Below, piece after piece: positions 1 to 13,816 of a stretch of 64,000 bases of DNA. The notes under the pieces are model-generated. The model did no database searches, had not been told where the DNA came from, and was given only the letters and a program-made list of their open reading frames with translations. Location of the stretch: positions 124,001 to 188,000 of the forward strand of contig JAMXBD010001238.1 of the NCBI GenBank assembly GCA_024138025.1. The letters run 5' to 3'. Source of the DNA: Combretum micranthum. Its lineage: Eukaryota; Streptophyta; Magnoliopsida; Myrtales; Combretaceae. Numbering within the stretch: position 1 is the stretch's first letter; each line of letters begins with the position of its first letter. The translations under genes and the position numbers were made by a program.

Positions 1-625
1 AACTTAACTAAAACTACTCAATTTGAGATTACACATAACTAAACCTCGAATGGAGGGCGTAAATCCATTCAACATATGGTTCCGAAAAAACTTACACTTT
101 ATTTGCTCACATGTATGTCGTATTTCACTTAATTGCTTAGATAACTTGTTTGAATTTTTACTACACAAGAAATTTACTTATGGAAATAATTCTCACTAAG
201 CCTATTAACTTATACCCCTATAGATATCTTTTGTAGTTTACCTATTTATGGTTGAGCCCACGTGGACCCTGCAGCCAGGTATTATCCATTTTGGTTAAGG
301 AATTTTTTTTAGATGAAGTTTAGTTAGATAAGATGTAAACTACATAGAAAATTTCTTGTAATAGATTATAGTTATTTTGGCAGGGGAATACCCTTAAGAC
401 TTATAAGAAAATTATTATGAATGAATGAATATATGGATCCTCTTTTCTTAAATTGTTATTGTATCTTTTTAAGCTTCATAATTCCATGAACGGTCCTCTA
501 AATTTGTGAGAGCACGCCTTACACTTAATACTAAAGCTTATGGGAATGACTAAAGTTGTCATAGTTAAGCTTTAATATTGAGTGTGGTGAATTGTTACGT
601 TTAGGGTACCCCTTAGGACGTGACA
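1..625 (+). mobile_element. 3' end of a family A LTR, cut by the window edge
   Basis: This stretch is the reverse-complement match of the left ends of the two large LTRs at 8418 and 18516. Shared landmarks are a GGGTACCCTAAACATG-like block and the terminal GTGACA, here ending at 625. The true LTR orientation is therefore + here, with the rest of the element left of the window. No primer binding site follows base 625, so this is a solo or 3' LTR rather than a 5' LTR. Divergence from the other copies is obvious by eye. Confidence 0.65.
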
Positions 626-1686
626 CCCAACTTCTTAAACCCCTCTACAATTAGAATTGCAAGGTTTTCAATGGCTTTTCCCAAGCTAGTTTTTCTTCAT
701 ACTGAAGAAGTGCTCTCTAGTTTTCTGCACTTGACATAACTTTTTCTTCTTTCTTTCTTCTTGCCTTTTATTATCAAATGGGGTGTCTTTTTTCTTTCCA
801 TCACTAAGATGCTACCAATCTTCACTTGATTAATAAGTCGAAATATTAGATGATACAAATTTAGTCAAACTTGCTACTTGAGTCTCCAATTTTTCTATGA
901 TAGGTTGTTACTTCTCAAAATTTTCTTCCACTCCTACTTTAAACCCTTACAAGCTATTCAATATTTTTCTCTTAACCTAGAAATGGGACAACTAGATTTT
1001 CAGAAGATGAAGCAATATCTCTTGATTTGGAGTCTTACAGTGTGGTGATACTCTTGATTTGACATACTGTAATCAATTTCTGGTCTATCACCTTACATTG
1101 AGAGTTTTCATATGACCGATTATACCATAAACATACCACTAAATGAGAAATGTATGGATCATTGTATTGGCTTCCTATGAATTCTTCGATCATTCTAAAC
1201 GCCATTTCCACTAACCTTAATGATAATTTCCTCCAACAACTGATTCTATCATCATCTTATCATAAGCACCTATTCCATTAAGGAAAAAGAATAGTTAAGA
1301 CAAATACGATGGATATGATAAAGGCATTCACGCATCAAATAGTGATATCTTCCCAAGCAACAGGCTTTCCTAATATTGTGTAAAATATATTATCTCTGAT
1401 TATAGATCTTTAGGACAACAATATGGGAAGACTGGTGATTATTGATCACCTATATCTTTCTTCTACTAAAAAATTCACTGATGACTTAGGCTACAAAACT
1501 CTAGCACCTGAAGAGTAAAAAGGAAAAACGAGTGGAAATGTACAAATAGACCAAAGACTAGTATTTAAAGATAATGAAGAAAGTATTTGTATTTTTTTTC
1601 CTTTTTATTTTGTAGATTTTTTTAGATTTTTCAAATAAAAAGCCTAGTCTACAAAAGTCCTAAGAACTGAAATTAGCACCAATTAC
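626..1686. other. Unassigned AT-rich interval
   Basis: No open frame with a recognisable domain is visible on either strand. Because it lies 3' of the minus-strand primer binding site at 1687-1704, it may be the decayed leader and start of gag of that element. This is inference from position only. Confidence 0.3.
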
Positions 1687-1704
1687 TCACTGGTAACGGT
1701 GCCA
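1687..1704 (-). other. Primer binding site resembling tRNA-Asp type (Athila/TAT)
   Basis: Read on the minus strand this is TGGCACCGTTACCAGTGA. It differs at few positions from the TGGCGCCGTTGCCGGGGA site typical of plant Athila, TAT and Ogre Ty3/gypsy elements. It follows a short T run and a GTGATCA that would be the LTR 3' end, which is the expected arrangement. Just upstream on the minus strand is the wording around CTTCGTGGACACGACTCGG, which resembles the conserved LTR tail of these lineages. Confidence 0.6.
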
Positions 1705-1708
1705 AAAA

Positions 1709-2480
1709 TGATCACGCTTTTTCGATACGTGCTTTTTAAAACTCTATTTAAGCTATTTTCAAATTCCTTTTAATAACGTAAACATTCACCGGCTAGTGTA
1801 TCAAGTGCGTGTGAAGTAATAAAATTTCAGTGAGTACCGAGTCGTGTCCACGAAGAGTGAGGACAAGCTCTCAATTACATTAGTCCTTATCATAGCTAGG
1901 CAAATAAAAAAAGAAAATATTTTTAGATTTTTGAGATAAAACTAATCTACAAAGATATGGGATTTCCAATACCTTTAATTGAATTAGGTTAAGATCCAAC
2001 AGATTAAAACAACAATCGAATGTATGCTATGACCAAAATATGCTTGCAAATCCAAATTGCTAATGGGTTTAGTTTCAAGCAATCAAGCACTAGATAAAAC
2101 TCCTTTTCCAAAGAAAGTCATTACCTGAATTAACCAATCAATATACCTTATTCCTAAGAAAGTGATCAATTGACTAATCTGTATAAATTTTCTAAACCAT
2201 AATTGAATTGAAATCCATATATCTATGAGATTTATAATCCAAATTAGCTAATCACGAAATTGATTAGAAAGGAATTTTCCAATTGCAATCCTAATCTATC
2301 ATGAATTCCAAATTCAATCAAAAACACATAATCGGTGAAATAGCATCAACAACACGAACACAAGCAACGATTCCATCAACAACAGAAAACATCAATCAAA
2401 CAATCTAAATCAATAACTCAAAATCACAGGTAAGATCAAATAGGGAAAAGATTTAGATATAATCCATAACATGAAATCGG
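1709..2480 (-). mobile_element. 3' portion of an Athila/TAT-like 5' LTR, minus strand
   Basis: On the minus strand this segment runs into GTGATCA at 1709 and then the primer binding site, so it is best read as LTR sequence. The outer LTR end is not found, so 2480 is arbitrary. No coding sequence is present. Lineage assignment rests on the primer binding site and the LTR tail wording, not on any protein domain. Confidence 0.4.
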
Positions 2481-2669
2481 ATAAAAAGGAATGAAAACAC
2501 CATGAATGGAGATCCTATACTTAAATCCATGTTTAAATCCTATCCTCCACTTAATCCCGCTGTGGAATCCGCAATCAAAATAAAAATAAAAACAAAAACT
2601 TTCTAGTCTTTTGCCCTAAATTCTATCAAGGAGCAAAGGAAAATAAAGTTCTATTATGTGTTAGGGTTG

Positions 2670-2670
2670 T

Positions 2671-2700
<30 letters not shown>
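2670..2700. repeat. CT-rich microsatellite
   Basis: An imperfect (TC)n run of about 30 bases lies inside otherwise unassigned repeat sequence. Confidence 0.8.
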
Positions 2701-2701
<1 letters not shown>

Positions 2702-4219
2702 AACAAGATCCAACAAGAGAGTTTACATATGAAAAAGACGTAGGAGACTTAAGCCGCTTTAAGGCTGGCAACCTTGATTTTAATTTAGCTAGCCTTCAAT
2801 GTAAAAATTATTTCTAAAACAAGATGGGGCCCGTCTTTGAAGCAACTTTAAGGTGGCCTTAATTTACACTAGCCAAAGGCCGGTGGCCTTTAATCTAATT
2901 TTGTCGACTTACTGGTGTAATTTTAAAGCTAGCTCGATTTTTTTTTTGGCTAGCAATGTTTCTTGTTTTCATGGCCAATGTTGATCTTTTATTGATGAAA
3001 GTTGATGAAATTTTTATCTAAACCAAGCGTGTAGCTCCCTAAATGGCCGGCCTACTTTGTTTTTCATCTCCATATTTTCACGAACTCAAGCATCTTTTCT
3101 TTTAATAGTTCATGACTTGCAATTCTGATGTCTACTGCTCTAACCAAACTAGGTACATGTAATTAGATTAGCTACTTAATTTTGATTGTAGCTATTGATC
3201 TCCTTCATGTCGTATTGATTATTACCACATATGAAAATTTCCTCTTATTAACTAACTTTGGTAAGATGTAATCATAGGATGATTGGTTTCTTACCCTCTT
3301 TGCTTATTTAAAACCTTGCATAATAAAATTTTCATTCCGCCTATAACTAATGAGACCGAATCTTAAACATAATATCTATTAATCGACACAGGGTACTCCC
3401 ATAGTAATCTCTTAATTCAAGAATAATTAACAATTTACCAACTTAATTTCTTCCTCTTAATCAAACAATTATACCTCAATCTTCCAAACATGAATAAATT
3501 TATACGTAACATCCTACTTTCTCTTCAATCATAAGGGTGATATTTATTATTCTCTGATTTCCATCTAATCATTAACTAGTTTATTTGAGATCCGTACCGT
3601 ACAGGTTTGAATTACTTTCTTCTAGATGGACGACATTTGTCCTTAATGCGATCATTGCATTCTCGTGACTTCTTACTTGTAGTCCTTAGGCTTCTCTTCG
3701 GGTAAAGACAGTGTTACACATTTAAGTTTTTCAGATCCGTAACAATCGATATATTATCGATCATCGATTGTCCAAGGTATTGGCGTTATATTTTGTGGCT
3801 CATAATTTTATTAGTAAGGATTATAATCTTCAAACTATAATCAAATTGTTTACACTTTAATATTATCAAATTGAGAAAAATTAGAAGCGATCTTTGAGAC
3901 TTTTTTCTCAAAATCTCATGCTATATTTTCTGTAATTATTAGATTCATATTGTGTGAAATTAAGGGGTTTACTGTATGCAATCCAAGTAATAGGATGACA
4001 TAAATCTTCTAGATTGGTGTCAAACTTAACAAGGAATTGAGATCATTAAAGCTATCTTAAGAATTTTAGTTAGAAATAAATTTCAATTAATTTACCTAAG
4101 ATTATGATTCAATAATCTTGAAAGAGGTATTGAATAGTCTTAGAAACTCCCACCATTCATGAAAATCAACAATAAAATTGGAATCACATTCAGTATAATC
4201 ACATAAATACCTAATGGGA
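2701..4219. other. Unassigned AT-rich interval
   Basis: I see no gene, no clear terminal repeats and no protein domain on either strand. Short stretches resemble retrotransposon noncoding DNA in tone only. Confidence 0.4.
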
Positions 4220-4445
4220 TTTCAAAATCTAAACGCTTTTGCAATTGGATTAATCTTTAGAATACTTGACTTGTGATTTATTTATTATTGCTAGCAATTA
4301 GTTCATATATTAATTGCCTTAGTTTTCTAGGTTAAACAATATGACAATAATGATTATTAGTAATTATCGATCTTGTGGGAACAATACTCAGCTTAGTCCA
4401 CATACTATAAGAATTGATAGGTGCACTTGCCTTTAGTGATCTTAG
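4220..4445 (+). mobile_element. LTR-tail-like fragment, + strand
   Basis: The run from the CTTGTGGGAACAATACTC block to GGTGCACTTGCC at about 4370-4440 resembles the conserved tail just inside the 3' end of Athila/TAT-type LTRs. It is in the opposite orientation to the fragment at 1709-2480. No primer binding site follows. The call rests on resemblance to family wording and is weak. Confidence 0.35.
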
Positions 4446-6650
4446 TCTAGAATTGAGTGTGAGATTTTAACTTGTTATTGAATTACATGTGATTAGTAAT
4501 TAACTAAAAAATTACATGTGTGAAGATGACCCAACCGAAGGATCAAAGGATGTATTTGTAGTTGAGGTGGTAGCTAATTAGGAAAATAGATCACCATAAT
4601 GGGCAAGTATATCTTGATGTATTAGGAAAGTGTACTCCAATATATTAGGAAAGTACATGTCCTCATTATGATGGGTTTTTATATACTCGGGTGATGATCT
4701 AGATTCAACTAAACATAGTTGTTGATTGCTCAACGAGTGCCACTTAAGCTAATTAAGTTAGAGCTCTTATAAGGATACTTTAGGGAAATTGCTTGGTAAT
4801 GCATAAGGAGTGACTAAATTATTATCGATTGGAAAATTAAACCATAATTTGTTCAATTATTCTTAGGATTAAAACATTGGTCAAATAGAGCTCAAAAAGC
4901 TTAGCTTATAGCCGAAAATTGGCTGGGTTTAGGGGTGGATTCACTTATAGTACATTAAGTGGACTACTTCGTTAGTATTTGGAAAATGATGATGGACTTC
5001 ATATGAGATTGTTACTGTTTCATTTAGGCAAGTAATTGACCTTATGTTAACCCTTGATTTCACTTGGTGGATTAAAACCCCTATTACCCCTTTGTGTGTT
5101 TGGAGTCATGAGTACTCTTTCGCTTATTGTTCTCACAAAAAATAAAAGATCCTAAATTGATTGTGGTCTTACATAGGAATATTTTGGTTCATGTGGAGTG
5201 GCATACGTATGGTATGTGTTTGTTGTTTTGCAGTGAGTCTATCTTAGCCCTTTTTTTCATACTATTTTCACGAGTTATTAATCTTAACACTAGTTAGAGT
5301 CAAAACCTTAGTTAAATAAATTATGTGTCTATATAGATTATAAATTTATTCTTTATATGTTGAGTAAATTATTGTATGAAGATGTTTCCATAATATTAAA
5401 TAAATAACGCTTTTTAAAAATAAAACTAGAATAGGATAATTAATATGGTTTGCCATGGTGGGATACTATCCTCATTTTTTTTAAGGTTTCGTGAAGTGAT
5501 CACAAGCATTAACATATTATTTTCTTAACAATTTACTCCTAATTGCTTGGGCTAGGTTGATATAACATGGGTAGGGTATGAAGCCTTATTTATACTCTAT
5601 CTTATCATGTATAGGTTATTAGATTTCCTACCTAAAACTTAACTTGTAACATCCCATACCTACCTCGTATTTTTTATTCTATAAAACCTACATAGTATAG
5701 GATACCTTGTGAAAAAACTTATTTCTTTTCTTTCTTACGTTACAAGTTTATAGTATATATACAATTTTATGTAATATGTAAAATTACCTTATTGTTTTAT
5801 ATTTACAATAAATAATTGATGAAAAATAATTTTTTAATATCACTAGTTATATACTATTATGAAGTTACTTATGAGTAAAAGTTGGAACCTATAACAAACA
5901 TTTATAAAGTGTGGTTATATGGTATTAAACAAAATTGTAGAACTTTTAGCAAATTCCAAATTAAAAACTTTCGAAGTACTTTTATATCAATTAATCCTAA
6001 AAGATAAATAACACTTTATATAACTTATAATTTAAACACGTACAATGAAAGTTTTCAAATATAAGATTATCAAGATCTTTCTAAATAAAATGAAATAAAT
6101 ATTTCAAAAATAAAATTTGAAGAAGGCAGTTTATAAATGATAAAGCTTGAATAAAAGTAATCACAAAAAAAACTCTTATTTTTTTTATTTCTTATTTATT
6201 AATTTTGTTTTATAATTATTTATAGGAGGGGTTTATAGTACCCTAGAACCTGAACCTATTTTAATAATAGAGGTACATTTTCGAAGGTAAGTATAGGGTG
6301 TGAAAACCTTATACTCGTGCTCTACCTTGCATGTTCTGTAAAAATTTGTACTCATAACCTATCCTATGACATTTAATACCCACTTAGATCCTACTACTAT
6401 CACGACATGGTTACCCACTCATTTTTATTAATTAGCATGCTCAAAAGTTTACGTGTGAAAATTTAGGTTCTTACTGGGTTCGTAAAAAGCTCATGGTGAT
6501 TTGGTTATTATTTGTCAATTCTATATGATAGGCATGAAAATTGCAAGATTACAATCATTGTAAGGCTATTAAATTTTCAAATCCCAAAGTCTTTCTATAA
6601 TTTCATAAAAGTTTATCCATAAATATTGAATTTTTTTAATCTAGAATGTT
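4446..6650. other. Unassigned AT-rich interval
   Basis: No gene or domain is visible. A TGTAACATCCC at about 5645 looks like a possible LTR start, but no matching end was found. Confidence 0.4.
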
Positions 6651-6651
6651 T

Positions 6652-7183
6652 CTTATACTAAGAAGTACGAGAAAAGAGATCCAACCTCGCTGGATGGAAT
6701 ATTACAATATAGTATTTATACTTATCAAATTAATAGAAGTAGTTACGTGTAACAAATAATAGGATCGAGTCAAATAGGTTGTAACAATTACAACTACCAT
6801 AACTATTAAAAGTAATATCTTTAATTGCATGTAACAAAAATAGCAAATCTACACACATAAATTGCTATAAATAGACATTTTATGAATGGAATTGGGTCAT
6901 ATCTCGGTTTTACAAACAATTGTCTCATTTGTGAGTCATGAGGAGTAGGAGTAGCTCGAAATTACTCAAATCAAACCTACGACCGTATAAACATCAGATC
7001 AAATAAGAAACCTTAATTCTTGAGAGAAAACAAGAGAGACTGAGAGAAAAACTTATTTGTTTTGTGAAACTTAAGCGATACAGGGGAAAGAGGGATAAGA
7101 GATGAGGTTAAGTATCATTAAAAGGGCCAAGCTTAGTGTAATAATGGGCCATAGTCTAACATTTTTGTGCTCTTGCTTGTGCA
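6652..7183 (+). mobile_element. 5' LTR of chromovirus G1
   Basis: This segment is repeated at 18024-18515 with many substitutions, which makes the pair the two LTRs of one element. It has a TATA box in TGCTATAAATAG near 6863-6874, which is mutated in the 3' copy. It ends near GTGCA just before the primer binding site. The exact left edge is uncertain by about 10 bases. The visible divergence between LTRs indicates an old insertion. Confidence 0.75.
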
Positions 7184-7188
7184 GTTTG

Positions 7189-7200
7189 TGGCATCAGCGA
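7189..7200 (+). other. Primer binding site of G1, initiator tRNA-Met type
   Basis: TGGCATCAGCGA lies a few bases after the 5' LTR end and resembles TGGTATCAGAGC, the initiator-Met site of most plant chromoviruses. Mismatches are consistent with an old, decayed element. Confidence 0.6.
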
Positions 7201-8417
7201 CAGAAACAACCAAGGTCACATGGCATCATAAATGACTTCAATAAAGAATATGTCCTTAGCCATTCAATAGCAACAATAGCAATTCGAGAAACAATCTCAA
7301 ACAATATTCCAAGAACCATCTCAAAAAATGGAACAAATAGAGTTACAACTTTCTTAGACTTAACAATACATCAACATTACATGAGATAGGAAAGTCATCA
7401 TTGAACAAAAGATCAAAGGGTTTGACAAGAAATATCAAATTGGAATTACCCAAATTTTTAGGGGAAAACATAAAGAAATGGATATTCACAACTTAACAAT
7501 TTTTCAACTTTTATAAAGTTGAATAATCGGGTAAGGCCACTATTTTATCATTTGCCATGAAGGGAGACACCTTAGATTGGTATCAACGGATGTGTATCAA
7601 CAACAAAATTTCCACTTGGGAAACTTTCTTGAAATCATTGGATGTAAGGTTCGATCCATCTATTCAAACTTAAACATAAAGGATCAGTTAGTCGATATCA
7701 AAGTTCTTTTAAAGCATTATTGAATCAAATTTATGGTTTATTAGAAAATATCATTCTCATCACCAGCTACCATAGATACAAGCAAGATTAATGCTCAAGA
7801 CAAGTCTAAAACCATATACGTTCAGAAGTTGATAGCAAAAGAAATACAACAAAGACATGAGAATGGTTTATGTTTCAACTGTGATGAAAAGTTTAATAAA
7901 TTTCATTGATGCAAAGCAAAATTCAGATTTTGTTGTCTAATATGGTAGATATGATAGCGATGATATATTTGACAATATACATGATGATTGTAACAATTCA
8001 AATGATAATGAAAAATTTTCCATTAGTTATCACGCTTTGTCAAGGGACATGGTTCCTCAAACATTGAAGTTTATGGGAAAGTTAAGAACAAATGTGTGAA
8101 TGTATTAGTCGATACAGAAGCAACCATAATTTCATTCAAACTCAAATTGCAAAATACTTAGGATTAACAATTACTCATGTTGGTACTTTTAATGTGACAA
8201 TCGGCAATGGTCAAAATTTGAGTTTGTGAGGGTCAGTGTACAAATGTTTCTCTTAAAATTCAACAATGTACATTCGACATTTCTCTATATGTTTTACCTA
8301 GTCAAGGTACGGATATTATACTAAACGTAGCAATCTATGTCCAAAGATGGAAATTGATTTTGTAAAAGCTTAAAACGATCAAAATTTTGGCCAATCTGAT
8401 CATTTTATGGCATATAA
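7201..8417 (+). pseudogene. Decayed gag and protease of chromovirus G1
   Basis: The gag part ends in a chromovirus zinc knuckle, CFNCDEKF...H.C, at 7871-7912. Its penultimate position is an in-frame TGA, probably from CGA. The aspartic protease follows at about 8095-8345. Its active site reads VDTEAT at 8108-8125 instead of DTGAT, so catalysis would be lost. Multiple frameshifts and stops separate recognisable fragments. The coding region is then cut at 8417 by the solo LTR and resumes with reverse transcriptase after 15195. Confidence 0.75.
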
Positions 8418-11400
8418 TGTCACGCTTCAAGGAGTACCATAAATGTAGCAGTTCGTGGTATACAATATTAAAGCCTAGGAATGACTTCCTTAGTCATACA
8501 AAGGCTTTCATATCATGCACAAGGCGTACAACACAACAAGGGAATGCATCGAAGTAGTGCAATTTATGTTGACGATAATTTAAATACCAAGGCAAGAGAA
8601 ATATAAACCATTAATCATAAATAAGGTCAATTACAATTCTTAAAGGCATACCCCTACTAATGTCTTCAAATCTTACATATACACATTTCTTAGTGATCTC
8701 TAAAATATTAACATATCATATATTACTCATAAAGAAATTTTCAAGAATATAAATTCATCCTATGCTTCCACTTCTTCCATAAAAGCTCAAAAATCCACCA
8801 ATGATTTCCTTAATGTCTCAATCCTTGAATGGAGCCACAAATATATATGATTCAATAAAAGTCTATGGGGGTGTAAGTTTACAACATACTTACTGAGATA
8901 TTTCCCCATCATTCGCACCAACAATCATAAACAAATAAGTTAGTTAGTCAAGCATATGCTATACTTATACAACAATCACATGAAAATCACACATACGTAT
9001 AGTTATTCGGAACCTATACACATGATGGATTTATGCCCTTCATATCAGGGGTTAGGGAATTATTGATGAACAACCTCATGATCTTCTACTACTACTCCTC
9101 AAACACTCACCATAGCATTCGGTTGGCATGACTCCAAACCTAGAGTTTCATTCCTCGAGCAATGTGGACTCCCTAAGAAGAAGCACGGCTTGTGTCCTAT
9201 CATGCTAGCGACTCATCTAACTCTACGCGTAAGAGTGGCAGCCTTCCAAAATGTGACTCGGCGGATGTTATGTGTGACCATTTTCTTGTTAATGCCATTC
9301 CGTATTGTAATTCATTAAGGGGTGATCAATCAATTTGAACATATATAGCAATCAAGCATATCAATAAATAAACACAGTTAAGCAATCATTCTAGGGTTGC
9401 GATATGCTTAGTATTCTCTTTATCAAAGAAGTAACAAACACATACTTAACCCTTGAGAATCCCCAACATATGTCCATTTTTATCTTTTCTTAACATGCTA
9501 GTGCAATTACTTTACAAGCATAAATAAGGTAACGAATTTTGAAGGAAAAACTCACTCGTTTATTAGAACAATTCCTAGTTGAAATAATCCTCCAAAAATG
9601 GTACATCAAACTCCTTGTCACCTAAACAAAAAAAAAATACCCATAACTAGTATTTCATAGAGTTTCTATTTAACTTTCTAACTCTATTTATTTATTCACG
9701 TCATTTTCTTGGTTGCAAAAATTTCAACTTAAAACGACCATAAGTTGCTCATTTTAACTTGGAATTTCGCATATTAGTATTCATTTTCTACCCATTCGAA
9801 AAGATTTATCTATTTGTAAGGTTTTTTTTAACATTTAAGGCCATTTAAGTCTTGAAAAAGGACTATACATATTTGTCTTATAATTCCCAATCCTTAATTC
9901 TTGCATTTTCCAATGTTTTACTTCACTTAGACACTTTATAGCAAACATATAAATATTCTACCTTAAAAAATCACTTAACAGTGACAATAACTCATATTAT
10001 ATGCATAATCTTTGAGATTTTGTTCAAAAATAAAAATTTTGTAAATAATCTTTTGTAGAAAATAGTAATGTTGAATTTCATAAAAAAAATTACCTTTTTA
10101 GACTTGTAATAAGAATTTTTACCTTAAATATTGTGAATGTGAGACTTAACAAAAATCATGGTTTATTTGTTTTCAATCCAAGAATGTTTCGTTTTTATCT
10201 TAAACTTATTTTAACTAGGTATTTTCCAAAACATGAATCTTTATGTGTTTGAGAGGAAAATCATTCTATGTTGTATCGTCTTTAAAATGTTTTAAGTTTT
10301 GATATATCAAAAAAATTAAGAAAATGACTTCTTCTAAATTTTTATTTTTAATAAAAGCTTTGTTCGTATATTGTAAATAAGATTTTTAGAAAATTTTACA
10401 TAACAAAGAATTATCAATATTTATTTTGAGAAGTTCATTTTTGTAATTTGAAAAATATACTTGAATGTTTCTTTCAAATTATTTATTCTTAATAAAGGAG
10501 TTTCCCAAGTATTAGAGATAAGATTTTTGTAAAATAATTCGTGTAACAAAGAATTATCTACATTCATTTTAGAAAAACTCGTTTGACAATATTTCATAAG
10601 TGTTGATAATAAGATCTTTGAAGTTCATTTTATAAATTTTTTCATCTTTGATGGTTTATTATGACAACATCACTAATGGACATGGATGTACATGAGTAAA
10701 CTATAGCAATATGCTAAAAAAAAATAAAGTTACTACCATAGGCTTATCAAAGTATAAACAAAATAATTAAAGATAAATAACAAAAAAATAAGCAAATATC
10801 AAAAATAAATACTTAGGAGTCTTAGCTTATCATCAAGAATCCCCAGGACTTAAATAAATTCCAATTACCATAAAAAAAAAAAAAAAATCATGAAGAAGGA
10901 AAAACATGGAAGTCTTAGATCTTATTAAGGCTTCTCAAGACTTGAATATTTCCAGTCTTATAAATAAATCAAGAACGTCCAATAAATAATATGAGGTCTT
11001 AGATTTTATGTCAAGGCTCCTCGGGACTTTGAAATGGATAAGTTCATTTAGATAACAAAATAATTAAGAGCAAAACAAATAAAATGGAAGCCTTAGAATC
11101 TTTTGACAAGGCGTTCCAAGGACTTTGATTATAGACAAGTTCCCATTTTATTTTTTACTTGATTAAGGATAAGTTTGAGACTTAGATTAAAGGCAAGTCT
11201 CAAAATATATAATAAGAGTATGAAATAAATAAATTGCAAGAGATAAAATAAGTGTAATGAAATAAATGTTAGATTAGTGGGCAATAGGCTCTAAAGATAT
11301 AAATATTACATGTACATATTAGAATATAAAGAGTTAGGTTAGCAACAAAATAAGAAGAAAGAACATATTATGATCATGGATATAACATTGTGACATGAGT

Positions 11401-11677
11401 AATATGTATCTTACATTTTCATTCCCTAGCATATGCATCATGGGGATTTTATATGTAAAATAATTGAACACATAAACATTCATGCCACTCACATAAATAA
11501 TATGTATGAGGTGGGTGTTTAATATTTTTAACTAAAATAAGAGATGGGATTTGTGTATGGATGAAAGAGGAAAGAAAAGTGTTTGAGAGAAGTTTTAGAG
11601 AGAAAAGTTCTGGAAAAAATTAGTAGAATTTTGTTATGGTGAAAGAAAAGTATGTAGGGAGTGAAGGAGGGAAGCAG

Positions 11678-11685
11678 TATTTATA
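11678..11685 (-). promoter_or_regulatory. TATA box of family A LTR copy I
   Basis: TATAAATA on the minus strand is matched at the equivalent place in copy II (25490-25497) and copy III (56627-56634). It sets the transcription direction of the family. Confidence 0.55.
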
Positions 11686-12479
11686 AAGAAAAAGGAGGGA
11701 ATAAAAGATGGAAAAATAAATGAAAAAGAAAGTGAAAATAAGAGAAAATGGGGAGGGGCAGCTACCATTGATAAAAAGAGGGGGAAAAATTAATTTAAGT
11801 AGAAAAAGTGTAATGAAGTATAAGAGAAGTTAAGTAAAAAAGCATAGTAAAGTTTTATGGGAAAATATAATTGTATGAGATGTAAGAGATAGATTTAAGA
11901 AAAAGTATAGAGAGGTGAATTGTAGTAAATGGTTAATGAATAGTAAACAAGATAAATAAATTACCGGTAGTGATAAAAATATACGTAAATAAGTTATATC
12001 AGATCTTTTTAGAAGTTGAAAAATTTGTAATTGATATTTTTATGAAACAATAAATTATTAGATGATATTTGAAAGATGATTTGATATTATTTTATGATTA
12101 ATTATTATCCACTTTTCTTATCTTTTAGCTTTATGTGATATTTTATGAATGTCTTAATATATTTCTAATATAAATTGTTTGTAAGAATATTTTTCTTGTT
12201 TTGCATGTAGATGCCCTGATTTTAAAAACCGATCCCTTTCGAGTTAGAAGCAAACGAATTTTTGAAGAATCTAGTCTTTTTAGGTTATATGACATTATTC
12301 CGAATCATATTCTAAGGTTCTCTCATTTTTACTGTTTTAGGGTTTCGAGTGTAGTTTTGCTGGATCTAGATCCTCTAGAACTTAATGTTGACCTATGGTG
12401 GTTTTAGGGATTTGGTTTCGAATTCAACTTTAAGATTTACTTATAAGATTATATAATATAAGGGTTTATGTTTATACTA

Positions 12480-13640
12480 TATTTTTTATTCAAAAATTAA
12501 GTTTAATCTATTTTTATGATTTATTTAATATTTTATAGTTTTTAGGATTATCTAATTGAGTCAATGTCTTTGAAGGTTACATGTTGACTTGGTTTGACTT
12601 GGGGTTTTAGTTTTTATCTCGAATCTAAGATTCACTTATAATGCACCGAAGAATCTAAGGGTTTACAATTTCCTCATTAATTGTTATTCGGTGAAGTTAT
12701 TTTGGTTTACGTGTTAAGAAGCGATTTAGTTGAGCTTGTGAAATTTAACTTGATAAATTATTACTATATTATGGAAAAGTTATTTTGTATTATTTGGAGA
12801 TATTGTCTCAGTTTATATTTGGAGATAGATCTGATAATTGTTCAGCGTAGGGATTTTGAGTTGAACAATTATTGGATTTTCATTTTGTTTTTAACGGTAC
12901 TCTTTTTCTTAAGTTTGTGAAATTTCGTATTTGATCTTGTTTAAGGTTTCTAGAGTTCAGTCTTAACTTGGGTCGGTTTCAAGGTTTCGATTTCTATATT
13001 AGCTTAAGGATTATGTTCTAAAAGTATCGAAAAATTTAAGGGCTTGCATATAATATATTTTTCAGTTCATAATTCAAGTTTATCCCATTTTTCCAATTTA
13101 TTCCATATTTTAGGGTTGTAGAAGCTTGCTTGATTGAGTTCAAAGTTTTTAAGGTTGACTTGATTTGATTTTGGAGTTCTAGTTCTGGTCAATTTTTTAT
13201 TATAAGATTTTACTTATGAGATTATTGTAAAATTTTGAGAGTTTACAATTATATGAAGTTATTTCTTATTATTTTATTATTAGATATTTGGATATGTTGC
13301 CTCGATTTGTGTGTTAGATATCAAATAGAAGAATTGTCTAGCGTAGGGTTTTCAGATCGATTAAACCATTAGATCGTTTTGATGGAGATATGTTTTGCAA
13401 AACGATTTACATTTAAGGTTTCAGGCTTTATCTAATTAGTCTAATATCTTATGGTTATTGAATCTTTTTCTGATCCCGTTTAAGGTTTATAGGGTTTGGT
13501 TTTTTTTTTTTTTTGGATTTAGGTTTAATTTAATTTATATGATATTATAGGGTTATAAGATTTATTTGATTCAATCTAAGATTTTTGATATTTTAGTTTG
13601 TTCTGATATGGTTTAGGATTTCGATTTTAATTCTAATTTC
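12480..13640. repeat. Degenerate tandem duplication inside LTR copy I, unit about 500-580 bp
   Basis: Two successive blocks share ordered landmarks. GTTGACTTGGTTTGA at about 12583 pairs with a near copy at about 13162. GGGTTTACAATT at 12658 pairs with GAGTTTACAATT at 13238. TAGCGTAGGG-type wording at about 12843 pairs with about 13340. GTTTAAGGTTTCTAG at about 12939 pairs with about 13479. Spacing varies from about 500 to 580 bases, so the copies carry indels. Copy II has one unit here. Confidence 0.55.
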
Positions 13641-13816
13641 AAGGTTTGTGATGCGTTTTATTTATTTTATTAAAATTCTAATTAATTTTCTAACATGATT
13701 TTGGCATATATTATTTAATTAATATCATACTATTTTCTTAATTTGCATGTTTGGTTGTTTACTATTATAATTATCTTCATATAATATTCAACGTATTTAA
13801 TGATTTTTCATATAGG

